The notes under the pieces are model-generated. The model saw only the letters and a program-made list of their open reading frames with translations. It was not told where the DNA came from and searched no databases. Below are positions 1-6,926 of a stretch of DNA of 64,000 nt, in pieces. This DNA comes from a virus. The stretch lies in the IMG/VR virus record IMGVR_UViG_3300042339_001097, positions 1 through 64,000 of that record, one strand, 5' to 3'. Numbering within the stretch: position 1 is the stretch's first letter; the number at the start of each line of letters is the position of its first letter. The position numbers and the translations under genes were made by a program.

Positions 1-1
1 C

Positions 2-169
2 AAACAAGTTAAACCAAGCAAGTTTTATATCATGAATACAACGGTATTCACAAGTCCAAGAAGGTTCAAACAGAAAGGAGTGTGGTATATGTTAAAACTT
101 ATGGTTAGTTCATTCTTCAACAGGAATAATAAAAATCATTTTGAGGATGATAAAGGATATTGGGAATGA
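2..169 (+). CDS. 3' end of an unknown protein (5' truncated by window edge)
   Basis: An open frame enters from the window edge and ends at TGA 167-169, giving 55 residues. The fragment is basic and aromatic at first (SPRRFKQKGVWYML) and ends in an acidic tail (FEDDKGYWE). I do not recognise it. Its stop overlaps the start of the phosphoesterase gene by ATGA (166-169), which suggests translational coupling in one operon. The true start and any domain lie outside the window. Confidence 0.6.
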   Translation, partial: KQVKPSKFYIMNTTVFTSPRRFKQKGVWYMLKLMVSSFFNRNNKNHFEDDKGYWE

Positions 170-882
170 ATAATTGGAAAACGATAATCATGAGTGATTT
201 ACACTTAGGATCAAGACAATCACAGACAGATAAGATAATAAGTTTCTTGGATAATAACACAACGGAAAAACTAATACTGAACGGTGATATAATAGATGGT
301 TGGGCTCTTAAAGGTAATGGTAAATGGACAAAGGATTGTACCAAGATATTCAGAAGGTTCATGAAGATGTCAGAGAAGAATACAAAGGTGGTTTATATAA
401 GAGGAAACCACGATGACTTCCTAAAAGATTTTATTCCATTTAAATTAAACAACATCAGGATTGTAAGAAAGTATATACATACAGGAATAGATAATAGAAA
501 GTATTTTTGTTTTCACGGGGATGTATTGGATTTCGTTATAATGGAAGCGAGGTGGTTAGCGGTAATCGGTGGATGGTCATATGATATTGTGATTAAGTTT
601 AATACTTTATATAACAAAATAAGAAAGTGGTTTAACTTACCATATCATTCATTAGCAAACACAATAAAGCAATCTGTTAAAGGGGCAATTAACTTTGTAT
701 CTGATTTTGAGGATAACGCAAAAGGTCTAACAAAACAGAAGGGGTATGATGTGGCAGTATGTGGACATATTCATCATCCGAAGATAGAGAATTACTATAT
801 GAACTCAGGGGACTTCTGTGAGAACTCTACATGTCTTGTGGAAGATTATAATGGGGAGTGGAAGATTATTACTATTAGTTAG
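166..882 (+). CDS. calcineurin-like metallophosphoesterase (LpxH-like)
   Basis: All metal-binding blocks of the calcineurin-like phosphoesterase fold are present in order: MSDLHLG near residue 9, NGDIIDG near 44, RGNHDD near 84, a His in CFHGDVLD near 118, and GHIHHP near 202. The family hydrolyses phosphoester bonds with two metal ions. The layout is closest to the LpxH/UDP-diacylglucosamine hydrolase group, but the substrate cannot be read from sequence. A TTG start six bases upstream is possible; the ATG at 166 is preferred because it overlaps the preceding stop as ATGA. It converges on the minus-strand gene at 875 with an 8-base overlap. Confidence 0.85.
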   Translation: MNNWKTIIMSDLHLGSRQSQTDKIISFLDNNTTEKLILNGDIIDGWALKGNGKWTKDCTKIFRRFMKMSEKNTKVVYIRGNHDDFLKDFIPFKLNNIRIVRKYIHTGIDNRKYFCFHGDVLDFVIMEARWLAVIGGWSYDIVIKFNTLYNKIRKWFNLPYHSLANTIKQSVKGAINFVSDFEDNAKGLTKQKGYDVAVCGHIHHPKIENYYMNSGDFCENSTCLVEDYNGEWKIITIS

Positions 883-1204
883 GTATTTTAAACAAATTGT
901 TCACATCGTGAAAGACCAAACGGGTATAAGTAACCCTCATTTGTAGAGTATTTTCAACCCATCTACCGATAACTTCCTTAGAATCATATATGTCCAAAGA
1001 AAAGAAAGAAGAAATTTCGTAAATTAATCCATGGCGTATATAACACCAACCATCGTTTCTATCATATCTGATTTGGGCATATTTATCATCTTCCGAATTA
1101 ACAAAGTATATTGTGTTTCCTCTTTTAATCTGAATAAAGTTCTTAATATCCAAATATCTAAAGATTACTTTATCTAATTGTGATTCTGTTATAAGATATT
1201 TCAT
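875..1204 (-). CDS. tagged small protein, MKYLITES family
   Basis: This 109-residue protein begins MKYLITESQLDKVIFRYL, one of the recurring N-terminal peptides of this window (also at 9034, 9785, 23480 and 28612). The remainder is a small mixed-strand domain with IYFVNSEDDKYAQIRYD and GWCYIRHGLIYEISSFF. The C-terminal WVENTLQMRV segment aligns with the WVEEVLNHKV that is amplified in the neighbouring gene at 1693-2487, so the two are paralogues. Function is unknown. I infer virion packaging from the tag only. It is transcribed divergently from the gene at 1237 across a 20-base palindrome that supplies a TATTTAT motif to each side. Confidence 0.7.
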   Translation of the reverse strand: MKYLITESQLDKVIFRYLDIKNFIQIKRGNTIYFVNSEDDKYAQIRYDRNDGWCYIRHGLIYEISSFFSLDIYDSKEVIGRWVENTLQMRVTYTRLVFHDVNNLFKIPN

Positions 1205-1210
1205 ATGATA

Positions 1211-1230
1211 ATAAATATAATTATATTTAT
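1211..1230. promoter_or_regulatory. divergent late-type promoter palindrome
   Basis: ATAAATATAATTATATTTAT is a perfect 20-base palindrome lying between the starts of two divergent tagged genes (1204 minus, 1237 plus). Each half places one TATTTAT motif just upstream of one start codon, the position this motif has before nearly all tagged and head genes in the window. Confidence 0.5.
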
Positions 1231-1236
1231 AATATT

Positions 1237-1692
1237 ATGAACCTACAACAAAACATAAAAAGAATATTAAGGGAAGAATACACCGTAAAACAGATGAAGT
1301 TATTAACTATCGCAAGTCAGGCGGGGTTACTAAAGACAGGAGAAATGTTCGGTGGTATAGAATACCTTATAAATGTGTTAGGTGATGAGTTCCTTACAAC
1401 AAACAATAAGATTAAGATTATTAAGGAAGTAGTAGAAACAACCGATGATGAATATATTGTACTAATGGATATGAATGAAAACCCAATAGTCCTCAAGGAT
1501 GAAGACGGTGAACTTTCACAAATAGAAATGATAAATAAAGAAGATGTTACAGTGTTTCATTATGGTGGATATAAATACTCACAAATTTTAGATGAAAGTT
1601 ATATGTCTTATGAAGAACTACCAAAAGATGTATTAGATGATATTTTTGATATGGTATTAGATTTCTATACAGGTACTTTAGAGAATAACTAA
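1237..1692 (+). CDS. tagged acidic protein of unknown function
   Basis: This 151-residue protein starts MNLQQNIKRILREEYT, an amphipathic peptide ending in I-L-R-E like the other putative head-targeting tags. The rest is acidic and predicted mixed alpha/beta (FGGIEYLINVLGDEFL, VVETTDDEYIVLMD), with no motif that I recognise. TATTTAT lies at 1224-1230, seven bases before the ATG. The stop abuts that of the repeat-bearing gene on the other strand (1693). Confidence 0.65.
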   Translation: MNLQQNIKRILREEYTVKQMKLLTIASQAGLLKTGEMFGGIEYLINVLGDEFLTTNNKIKIIKEVVETTDDEYIVLMDMNENPIVLKDEDGELSQIEMINKEDVTVFHYGGYKYSQILDESYMSYEELPKDVLDDIFDMVLDFYTGTLENN

Positions 1693-2487
1693 TTATTGAT
1701 TTAATACCTCTTCCACCCCTCTTGTGAAGGGTCCAAAATACGATTCCGTTGTAGATACCTTATGATTTAATACATCTTCCACCAGTCCTTGGCCGACATA
1801 ATTCAAATTCTGCGTTGTGGATACCTTATGATTTAAGACCTCTTCCACCGTCCTATCACAATAAACGCTTGTTTGGCAGGTTCTAGATACCCTATGATTT
1901 AATACCTCTTCTACCTCAATTCTTCCAACGTAATCAAGTGAATCGGTTGTGGATACCTTATGATTTAAGACCTTTTCCACCAATGAATGCTCGGGGTATT
2001 TGAGAATGGTAGTTGTAGACACCTTAACATTATGACTTAATACATCTTCCACCTTCCAAGGAACACGAACTTTAACATCGCACGTTGTGGATACCTTATG
2101 ATTTAATACATCTTCCACCTTGTCCGTTGTAATTGGAAGTGGAATGAAGGTTGTGGATACCTTATGATTTAAGACCTCTTCCACCAGTTTACATACGTTA
2201 CACAGGCTATCCTGGGTTGTGGATACCTTATGATTTAAGACCTCTTCCACCCAAGAAGATAGAACAGGACAAAAATCATCCGAACTCATGGAGAATATTT
2301 GAAAAAACGAATTAAAAAAATCGTATCTCCACCATAAAGTACCTGACTCATCAAGTTCAAAGTACCAATGTTTATTATCCCTATTAATGAACCATATAGA
2401 CCCATTATAAGGAATAATCTCACAATCACCTAACTCTCTATATAGGTGTTTAAAAATAATTTGTTTTAATCTATCTGTAATAACCAT
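1693..2487 (-). CDS. protein with C-terminal 22-residue repeats carrying variable segments
   Basis: The 264-residue product has a domain of about 88 residues related to the protein at 875-1204 (YRELGDCEIIPYNGSIWFIN, then WYFELDESGTLWWRYD), followed by eight and a half units of a 12-residue repeat VEEVLNHKVSTT alternating with 10 residues that differ in every unit. The final unit is cut by the stop (VEEVLNQ). One unit has a two-residue in-frame insertion (VLSHNVKVSTT). The first residues, MVITDRLKQIIFKHL, are a divergent form of the local N-terminal tag. The frame is open across the entire array because the period, 66 bases, is a multiple of three. Function is unknown. The repeat DNA is described separately. 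Confidence 0.65.
   Translation of the reverse strand: MVITDRLKQIIFKHLYRELGDCEIIPYNGSIWFINRDNKHWYFELDESGTLWWRYDFFNSFFQIFSMSSDDFCPVLSSWVEEVLNHKVSTTQDSLCNVCKLVEEVLNHKVSTTFIPLPITTDKVEDVLNHKVSTTCDVKVRVPWKVEDVLSHNVKVSTTTILKYPEHSLVEKVLNHKVSTTDSLDYVGRIEVEEVLNHRVSRTCQTSVYCDRTVEEVLNHKVSTTQNLNYVGQGLVEDVLNHKVSTTESYFGPFTRGVEEVLNQ
1697..2251. repeat. CRISPR-like array: 36-base repeats, 30-base variable segments
   Basis: Repeats begin at 1748, 1814, 1880, 1946, 2012, 2084, 2150 and 2216, with a truncated copy ending at 1717. Seven are 36 bases and one (2012-2053) is 42. The plus-strand consensus starts GTTGTGGATACC and ends CCTCTTCCACC; the terminal GTGGA and TCCAC are complementary. All eight intervening segments are exactly 30 bases (1718-1747, 1784-1813, 1850-1879, 1916-1945, 1982-2011, 2054-2083, 2120-2149, 2186-2215). 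Geometry is that of a type II or VI CRISPR array, yet it lies in frame within a gene and no cas gene is present in the window. Confidence 0.85.
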
Positions 2488-3279
2488 AGTACAAATATAA
2501 TAAGAAATTATGAATTAAACAAACTCATTCCCCCATTCCACTATCGTGTCGTTCCATTCCCCTTCGGGTCATTACACTAATGGGTCCATTCCTTTATTTA
2601 CTTCCTAATTTCCCCTATTGTATGAATCTATAATTAACGTACAACACTAATCTATAATAATTCCCCATAATGAAAGACACACACTATGAAGGGACATAAC
2701 ATATTACTGTTAATGGTATTGTACCCCATCGGGATAATGAAATACCCTAAAGGGTATATAAGATGATATGAGTATACCTGTTAGGGTATAAAATATATGG
2801 TGGAATGTGAAGGGGACAATACGAAACATATCTGTTATGTCAGGTTTAACCTGACTATAGTGATATGAAACATATGTCCCACTTTTTACCACCACTATAA
2901 TTGTCGATATCATGTGTCTATATGGTAAGGGGAAATCTTAAAAACCCCCTTGAAGACACAATGAAATACACTTTTCGTTGAAGGATTTAAACAACTAAAG
3001 TCTGTCCACGCCACTTTATTGTTACATCCTATTTTTATCTGGAAAATGTATATAGTTAAAAAAACCCTTCTCACACTATCAGGAGGACCACTTTTTTCAC
3101 TTTTCATATAACCAAAAACCCTCACTACACATACGTCAGTGGTAAAAAGTGGGAACATTTACCTATGGACAATATACATAATATACACTATATTTATAGT
3201 TGTTAATATGACTAAAACCCGTCAAGGGGATTATCCCCCATCTGACACTCAACTGACATTTTGACAAAATCAAGAAAAA
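2488..3279. other. gene-free region with palindromes and a 15-base inverted repeat
   Basis: No convincing gene is seen. There is a perfect 17-base palindrome GTCAGGTTTAACCTGAC (2839-2855), a 7-base-arm dyad at 2742-2757 (ATACCCTAAAGGGTAT), and a 15-base inverted repeat with CCCACTTTTTACCAC at 2878-2892 and its complement at 3139-3153, about 246 bases apart. Runs of CCC and GGG are more frequent than in flanking genes. TATATTTATAG sits at 3189-3199. It could be a regulatory or replication region; that is inference only. Confidence 0.5.
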
Positions 3280-3576
3280 ATGAATAATAATTTATCAACA
3301 ATTCCCCCTGACGATATGTCTAACCCCATTTCAATAACTGACATACTGAAAAATGTAAGGGTTATAACTGACCCTTTACGGGATGTTGTTGCTGTGACCC
3401 TATATTATAATGGGGAAAAGGTGGGTAAGATGGAGTATAGGAAAGCATCATCTACATACCAAGGGGACATGAAGATATTAACATTGTATTCACTTACCCC
3501 TGAGTTCATGGAGTTATTCAAGGGTCAGGAAAATCCAATACGTATTTTGGACAACCATGTTAAGGGATTTGTTTAA
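3280..3576 (+). CDS. small unknown protein
   Basis: A 98-residue protein, MNNNLSTIPPDDMSNPIS at the start, then a compact domain with VVAVTLYYNGEKVGKMEYRKA and a KILTLYSLTPEF segment. It is not recognised. The leader is A-rich (AAATCAAGAAAAA) with no AGGAGG. Its end overlaps the end of the convergent metallopeptidase-like gene by 17 bases. Confidence 0.55.
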   Translation: MNNNLSTIPPDDMSNPISITDILKNVRVITDPLRDVVAVTLYYNGEKVGKMEYRKASSTYQGDMKILTLYSLTPEFMELFKGQENPIRILDNHVKGFV

Positions 3577-3946
3577 ATTGTTTCCATACAATACTCTTGT
3601 ACTTTGTTTCATTCCCCCGAGCTTCCACTTCAAAGGGACAGTTCCAATAACCATGTTTTGATTGTGATGATGCGTAGTTACGTTTGATACCTTTTTGTAT
3701 GTGGTGGGTGTATTCGTGTATGATTGTTTTTACAAACTTATCAACAGTCTCACATGTGGATGGGTTGATAACTAATGCTTCATAATCGTATTGACCATAG
3801 AGGTTTGTTAACCCATTTCTAATTTTCAGTTTCGGGGATGGTTTGTTTCCATGACCGAGTGTCTTTCTAACTATGGTTATAAGTTGTAACCCCATCTTAC
3901 GAAGTTCGGTGGTTGTGTATGTATCTAATCTATCTTTGAGTTTCAT
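3560..3946 (-). CDS. small HExxH metallopeptidase-like protein
   Basis: The 128-residue product carries HEYTHH at residues 77-82, the zincin zinc-binding and catalytic motif, and a later PFEVEARGNE in which a Glu could be the third ligand. The family hydrolyses peptide bonds or, when degraded, only binds zinc. Another small protein at 25172 has HExxH at the same residue number, so they may be distant paralogues. A TTG nine bases upstream would extend it; the ATG at 3946 is chosen because it directly follows the stop of the upstream gene (TAATATG). It is in an operon with 3948-4370. Confidence 0.65.
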   Translation of the reverse strand: MKLKDRLDTYTTTELRKMGLQLITIVRKTLGHGNKPSPKLKIRNGLTNLYGQYDYEALVINPSTCETVDKFVKTIIHEYTHHIQKGIKRNYASSQSKHGYWNCPFEVEARGNETKYKSIVWKQFKQIP

Positions 3947-3947
3947 A

Positions 3948-4370
3948 TTAGTCAATAAATTTGTAGGTGATGTTTCCGATGATTTCGTCAGTGTGTCTTG
4001 GTAATGAGATACAAGCTGCTTTGAAGAACGTGGGGATGATTGTGTTGTTGATTAGTTTCTGTGCCCCATTGTTAGCTGACCACTTTCTGCTCTTGAAGTA
4101 ACTTGCTCTGTGATGACTACGCCAAGAGTTAACACTTGGGATTGATGACTCAGCGTAACGGTGACCTTCTCTCTTTAGGGTTACCTCTATGTTAATCACA
4201 CGACCATAAGAGTTGGTGTTCCAATTCCACTTGTCTGTCTCACCCACAGATACAATACGAACCGATACCTCACCGAAGTGGTTCCATGTGTCAGTCATAA
4301 CAACAAGGTTTTGCTTCTTGATGAATCTCATTAACAATTTGGTTGATAGTTTGTCTTGGGTGATTTTCAT
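3948..4370 (-). CDS. unknown protein, host-type promoter
   Basis: A 140-residue basic protein with many Trp, Asn and His residues (TDTWNHFGEVSVRIVSVGETDKWNW in part, SWRSHHRASYFKSRKW). No family is recognised. TATATTTG on the coding strand at 4391-4398 gives a clear Bacteroidetes-type promoter. It is followed immediately by the HExxH gene, so both are probably co-transcribed and expressed by the host polymerase. Confidence 0.55.
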   Translation of the reverse strand: MKITQDKLSTKLLMRFIKKQNLVVMTDTWNHFGEVSVRIVSVGETDKWNWNTNSYGRVINIEVTLKREGHRYAESSIPSVNSWRSHHRASYFKSRKWSANNGAQKLINNTIIPTFFKAACISLPRHTDEIIGNITYKFID

Positions 4371-4390
4371 AGTGGTTGTTTATTGTTCTA

Positions 4391-4398
4391 CAAATATA
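4391..4398 (-). promoter_or_regulatory. host-type promoter -7 element
   Basis: TATATTTG on the minus strand, 20 bases before the start at 4370, matches the Bacteroidetes TAnnTTTG element. Confidence 0.6.
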
Positions 4399-4684
4399 CA
4401 ACAATTTTCTTCCCCCACAAGAAAAATCTTCTTTTTTTTTAAAAGCAGGGTGGAGTACACACTCCAAGCATTAACCGTGCCAGCCCTTTATCCCCTTATC
4501 GTTATAAGGTACACTTACGGGGCTAAGTTACAACAAAAATAATTAATAAAAAATTAGGATATTAACTTTCTTCGCCGTATCTTTGTGTTGACGCTCTTGT
4601 TATAAAAAAAAAACATATAAAGCACCAAGCTAAGTTACGGCGGATTTTTTAAATAAACAAATATATTTCCCCAAGATATTATCT
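4399..4684. other. gene-free stretch, possible small RNA
   Basis: No gene is seen. TATCTTTG at 4578-4585 fits a host-type promoter and is followed by about 60 bases ending in CGGCGGATTTTTT (4634-4648). CGCCGTA at 4574-4580 is complementary to TACGGCG at 4632-4638, and a CTAAGTTAC word occurs at 4523 and 4628. A short RNA is possible but unproven. Confidence 0.25.
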
Positions 4685-4692
4685 TATATTTG
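4685..4692 (+). promoter_or_regulatory. host-type promoter -7 element
   Basis: TATATTTG lies six bases before the ATG at 4698, so the transcript would be almost leaderless. Confidence 0.6.
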
Positions 4693-4697
4693 TAGTA

Positions 4698-5000
4698 ATG
4701 AGACAGAAGATATATACCATTAAAGACTTTGACTTCAAACCCCACAACGTGGTAAAGGGTGCGGTACAAGGATTACTTACACTCCCCAACAATATCACAG
4801 TATCTATTGTAGGTGGTGGTCTTCAATCTATTGTCGGTGGGATGAATATGTTACGTGGTGATGGAGTTGATACATTCGAGGTAGCGGCATGGTGGGGTGA
4901 CCAAGGTGATTGGATTAAACTATCTGACTACGATGATGTGTTGTCATATGTAGATAAAGATAGACTACCAATCATACTACTTGATTTGTCTAAGAAATAA
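4698..5000 (+). CDS. small unknown protein
   Basis: A 100-residue protein starting MRQKIYTIKDFDFKPH. It contains Gly-rich turns (SIVGGGLQSIVGGMNM), an acidic aromatic stretch (AAWWGDQGDW) and ends IILLDLSKK. No family is recognised. It has a strong host-type promoter and is followed by a lipoprotein gene with its own promoter, so this appears to be an early, host-transcribed group. Confidence 0.6.
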   Translation: MRQKIYTIKDFDFKPHNVVKGAVQGLLTLPNNITVSIVGGGLQSIVGGMNMLRGDGVDTFEVAAWWGDQGDWIKLSDYDDVLSYVDKDRLPIILLDLSKK

Positions 5001-5024
5001 TTTGTATATAAGAAACCTTTGAAC

Positions 5025-5032
5025 TATATTTG
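5025..5032 (+). promoter_or_regulatory. host-type promoter -7 element
   Basis: TATATTTG lies 14 bases before the ATG at 5046 of a lipoprotein gene; it excludes the longer reading from 5019, which would start upstream of the promoter element. Confidence 0.6.
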
Positions 5033-5045
5033 TAGTCTATACATT

Positions 5046-5234
5046 ATGAAGAAATATATATTACCCCTAATCATGTTAGTCGTTATACTAACATCTTGTT
5101 CTACCCCACAACGTGGGTACAACTACAAGAAACATTCTAACACACAACAGAAGATGTATAAACAAACTAAACGTGTGAACAAGGGGAAGAGCCAACTACA
5201 ACATCAGTGTACCCCTAAGAAACACAGAAGATAA
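5046..5234 (+). CDS. small basic lipoprotein
   Basis: The 62-residue product has a lipoprotein signal: MKK, a hydrophobic core (YILPLIMLVVILT) and a lipobox L-T-S-C with Cys17. The mature part is strongly basic and Gln-rich (KKHSNTQQKMYKQTKR). It would be exported and lipid-anchored after host processing. Phage lipoproteins are often superinfection-exclusion or lysis factors, but nothing here identifies the role. Confidence 0.65.
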   Translation: MKKYILPLIMLVVILTSCSTPQRGYNYKKHSNTQQKMYKQTKRVNKGKSQLQHQCTPKKHRR

Positions 5235-5235
5235 T

Positions 5236-5334
5236 ATGAAACGATTTACCATCACACCCAATCAAGCTATCATCCTATACTGTCTACTAATGGTTACCAT
5301 AGTAGCAGTGGTAAAAGGATGTGACCTAATGTAA
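5236..5334 (+). CDS. 32-residue membrane peptide
   Basis: A short frame directly after the lipoprotein gene encodes one predicted transmembrane segment (AIILYCLLMVTIVAVV) preceded by MKRFTITPNQ and followed by KGCDLM. The A-rich spacing and co-orientation with the lipoprotein support it being real. It could act in the envelope; function is unknown. Confidence 0.4.
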   Translation: MKRFTITPNQAIILYCLLMVTIVAVVKGCDLM

Positions 5335-5591
5335 AGGGGAGGGGATACTTATTAAAAGTTATCAACACCCCCTACTACCCCCTCCTATACCCCTACCTAT
5401 GGGGTACCCCCTCCCGTATCCCCCCTTTCACAGGGGGTTTTTTGGGTCAGAAGGGGGGATAATCCCCTCAAAAAAATCCTGGAAAAATTTTTTAGAAAAG
5501 CGACCCTTTGTTTTAAAATGTTCCCTATATATAAAAAATAAATTTTGGGAAATTTTTTGGAAAATTGGGTTTTTTATTTTATTATTAATAT
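5335..5591. other. C-rich gene-free stretch
   Basis: No gene is seen. Between 5365 and 5425 the plus strand has five runs of four to six C, so the minus strand has matching G runs with short loops and could fold as a G-quadruplex. A terminator-like hairpin CCCCC-tttcaca-GGGGG followed by TTTTTT lies at 5420-5441, and GGGGATAATCCCC at 5453-5465 is a further dyad. Confidence 0.5.
5420..5441 (+). terminator. intrinsic terminator
   Basis: CCCCC and GGGGG arms with a 7-base loop are followed by six T. It would end transcripts from the lipoprotein group. Confidence 0.6.
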
Positions 5592-5834
5592 ATGGAAGAA
5601 GAGAGATTATCAGTTACTGTGGATGTAACATTAAAGGACAATAAGTTTTTTTATAACATAATGGCCATGAAGGGTATGAATATGGATGATATTATGTCTG
5701 TATTGTGTGGAGGTCTTGCTTTATCTATTCGTAGTAGGGAAACCCCTGAGTTACAGGGTCAGACTCTTAGGGATATTATTGGTCATTTGGAATCTGAGTT
5801 TATTAATACGGATTCATTTTCTGATGTTAAATAA
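5592..5834 (+). CDS. small acidic unknown protein
   Basis: An 80-residue protein, MEEERLSVTVDVTLKDNK at the start, with an Met-rich helix (MAMKGMNMDDIMSVLCGG) and an acidic end. Not recognised. The leader is AT-rich (TTTATTATTAATAT). Confidence 0.55.
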   Translation: MEEERLSVTVDVTLKDNKFFYNIMAMKGMNMDDIMSVLCGGLALSIRSRETPELQGQTLRDIIGHLESEFINTDSFSDVK

Positions 5835-5861
5835 TCTTTTGGTAAATTAGTATTATTGTTT

Positions 5862-5869
5862 TATCTTTG
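5862..5869 (+). promoter_or_regulatory. host-type promoter -7 element
   Basis: TATCTTTG lies 15 bases before the ATG at 5884. Confidence 0.5.
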
Positions 5870-5883
5870 TAAAAAAAATATAT

Positions 5884-6384
5884 ATGGAACCTGAAGAAGA
5901 AAATATTAGTGTGATGAATATTTTAGGAGATAATGTTTTGTTAACAAGGGATTATGGTAATTATCGTGTAACTAATGGAGGAATAACTGTTAATCCGTAT
6001 CTTGATGGTGATTATCGTGGTTCTTCAATGAACAACAGAACGTATAATAAGGATGGTGAATTTGTTTTTCCTGAATTATTATTCAAGGTCCTTAAGAAGA
6101 GTTTACCTGGTATTAATTCAATTGTTATTAATAAGTTTGAAACTAAATTTACATATACTGTTGATAGTTTTGAATCTACCCCAACGTATTTGGTATATGT
6201 TGATGTTAGATACAATTGGGATTCAAGTGAGGTATTATCTCCTGAGAAGTTGGGTGATAAAATCAACATGTCATTTCCTATGATATATACTGACGTTAAG
6301 TTTGTTAAGTTTCATGTAAATACTGTTAAGGTTGAGAGACGTGATTACGAGAAAGAGTTTATGAATATCTTTGGGAAAAAATAA
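5884..6384 (+). CDS. unknown 166-residue protein
   Basis: It starts with an acidic segment (MEPEEENISVMNILGDNVLL) and then a beta-rich domain (TPTYLVYVDVRYNWDSSE, TDVKFVKFHVNTVKVERRD). No family is recognised. Codon usage (GTT, GAT, TTA) matches neighbours. The HNH gene follows after five bases, so the two probably share a transcript. Confidence 0.6.
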   Translation: MEPEEENISVMNILGDNVLLTRDYGNYRVTNGGITVNPYLDGDYRGSSMNNRTYNKDGEFVFPELLFKVLKKSLPGINSIVINKFETKFTYTVDSFESTPTYLVYVDVRYNWDSSEVLSPEKLGDKINMSFPMIYTDVKFVKFHVNTVKVERRDYEKEFMNIFGKK

Positions 6385-6389
6385 TTTTT

Positions 6390-6872
6390 ATGGGTCATAG
6401 ATTGGATGAATTAAAAGTTTGTTATGTATGTGGTGAAAACAAACCTAGGTCGGAATATTATTTTGCTAAAAATAAAGTATCTTCTAAATGTAAAGAATGT
6501 GCCAAAAAATCTAGAGTTGAGATACGGAAGAAAAGAAAGGAAATTGAACCCCATTATAAAATCCTGTTAACCTTAAAGGGTAGAATCAAAGAGGACTTTA
6601 GGAAATATGATTATACAAAGTCAAGTGAAAAAACGTATGAGGATATTATTGGATGCGACGCCATTGTATTGAAGGAACATTTGGAGAAACAATTTGTTGA
6701 TGGGATGAATTGGGATAACTATAGGGAGTGGGAGACCGACCATATATTTCCTTTAGGTAAATCTGAGAATCAGAATGAGTATGAGAAAAATTCTCATTAT
6801 ATGAATATACAGCCCTTATGGAAAAAGGATAATCGGGATAAAAGTAATAAATTGGATTATGTGAAAAAATAA
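6390..6872 (+). CDS. HNH-type endonuclease-like protein with zinc ribbon
   Basis: The 160-residue product has an N-terminal zinc ribbon (CYVCGENKPRSEYYF then CKEC, residues 11-36) and a C-terminal HNH core: WETDHIFPL near 112, HYMNIQPLWKKDNRDKSN at the end. The DH, the N of the QPLW block and the KSN are the usual metal and phosphate-binding positions. Such proteins cut DNA and occur in phages as homing endonucleases or packaging-associated nucleases. It sits between two genes of unknown function, with no sign that it interrupts one. Confidence 0.75.
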   Translation: MGHRLDELKVCYVCGENKPRSEYYFAKNKVSSKCKECAKKSRVEIRKKRKEIEPHYKILLTLKGRIKEDFRKYDYTKSSEKTYEDIIGCDAIVLKEHLEKQFVDGMNWDNYREWETDHIFPLGKSENQNEYEKNSHYMNIQPLWKKDNRDKSNKLDYVKK

Positions 6873-6912
6873 TTTTTTTTTCCGTTGTTCCAATCCCCCT
6901 ACCCCCTTTTTT
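6873..6912 (+). repeat. dispersed intergenic element, copy 1
   Basis: A T run, then CCGTTGTTCCAATCCCCC, then TACCCCC and six T. Near-identical copies lie at 7789-7827 and 9349-9389, each just upstream of a promoter motif and start codon. Confidence 0.7.
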
Positions 6913-6914
6913 AT

Positions 6915-6922
6915 TATATTTG
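6915..6922 (+). promoter_or_regulatory. host-type promoter -7 element
   Basis: TATATTTG lies four bases before the ATG at 6927. Confidence 0.6.
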
Positions 6923-6926
6923 CAAT

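Noticed and set aside
1697-2251. Straight call of a functional CRISPR-Cas locus
   Set aside because: No cas gene is in the window, the repeats vary in sequence, one has a 6-base in-frame insertion and the whole array is open in a reading frame derived from a paralogous gene end. Reported as CRISPR-like only.
1693-2487. Diversity-generating retroelement as cause of the variable segments
   Set aside because: No reverse transcriptase, template repeat or A-specific substitution pattern was seen in the window.
2710-3158. Two overlapping minus-strand frames of 67 and 82 residues with an ATGA overlap
   Set aside because: Composition is unlike real genes here (few Lys/Glu, many Val/Phe/His), the region is full of dyads and C/G runs, and no promoter or plausible ribosome site precedes them. 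The overlap may be chance.
3208-3264. 18-residue frame MTKTRQGDYPPSDTQLTF after TATTTATA
   Set aside because: Too short to support; the leader of the gene at 3280 could include it by chance.
5399-5644. Frame starting MGYPLPYPPFHRGF in the C-rich region
   Set aside because: It translates low-complexity C and G runs and runs into the real gene at 5592 in another frame.
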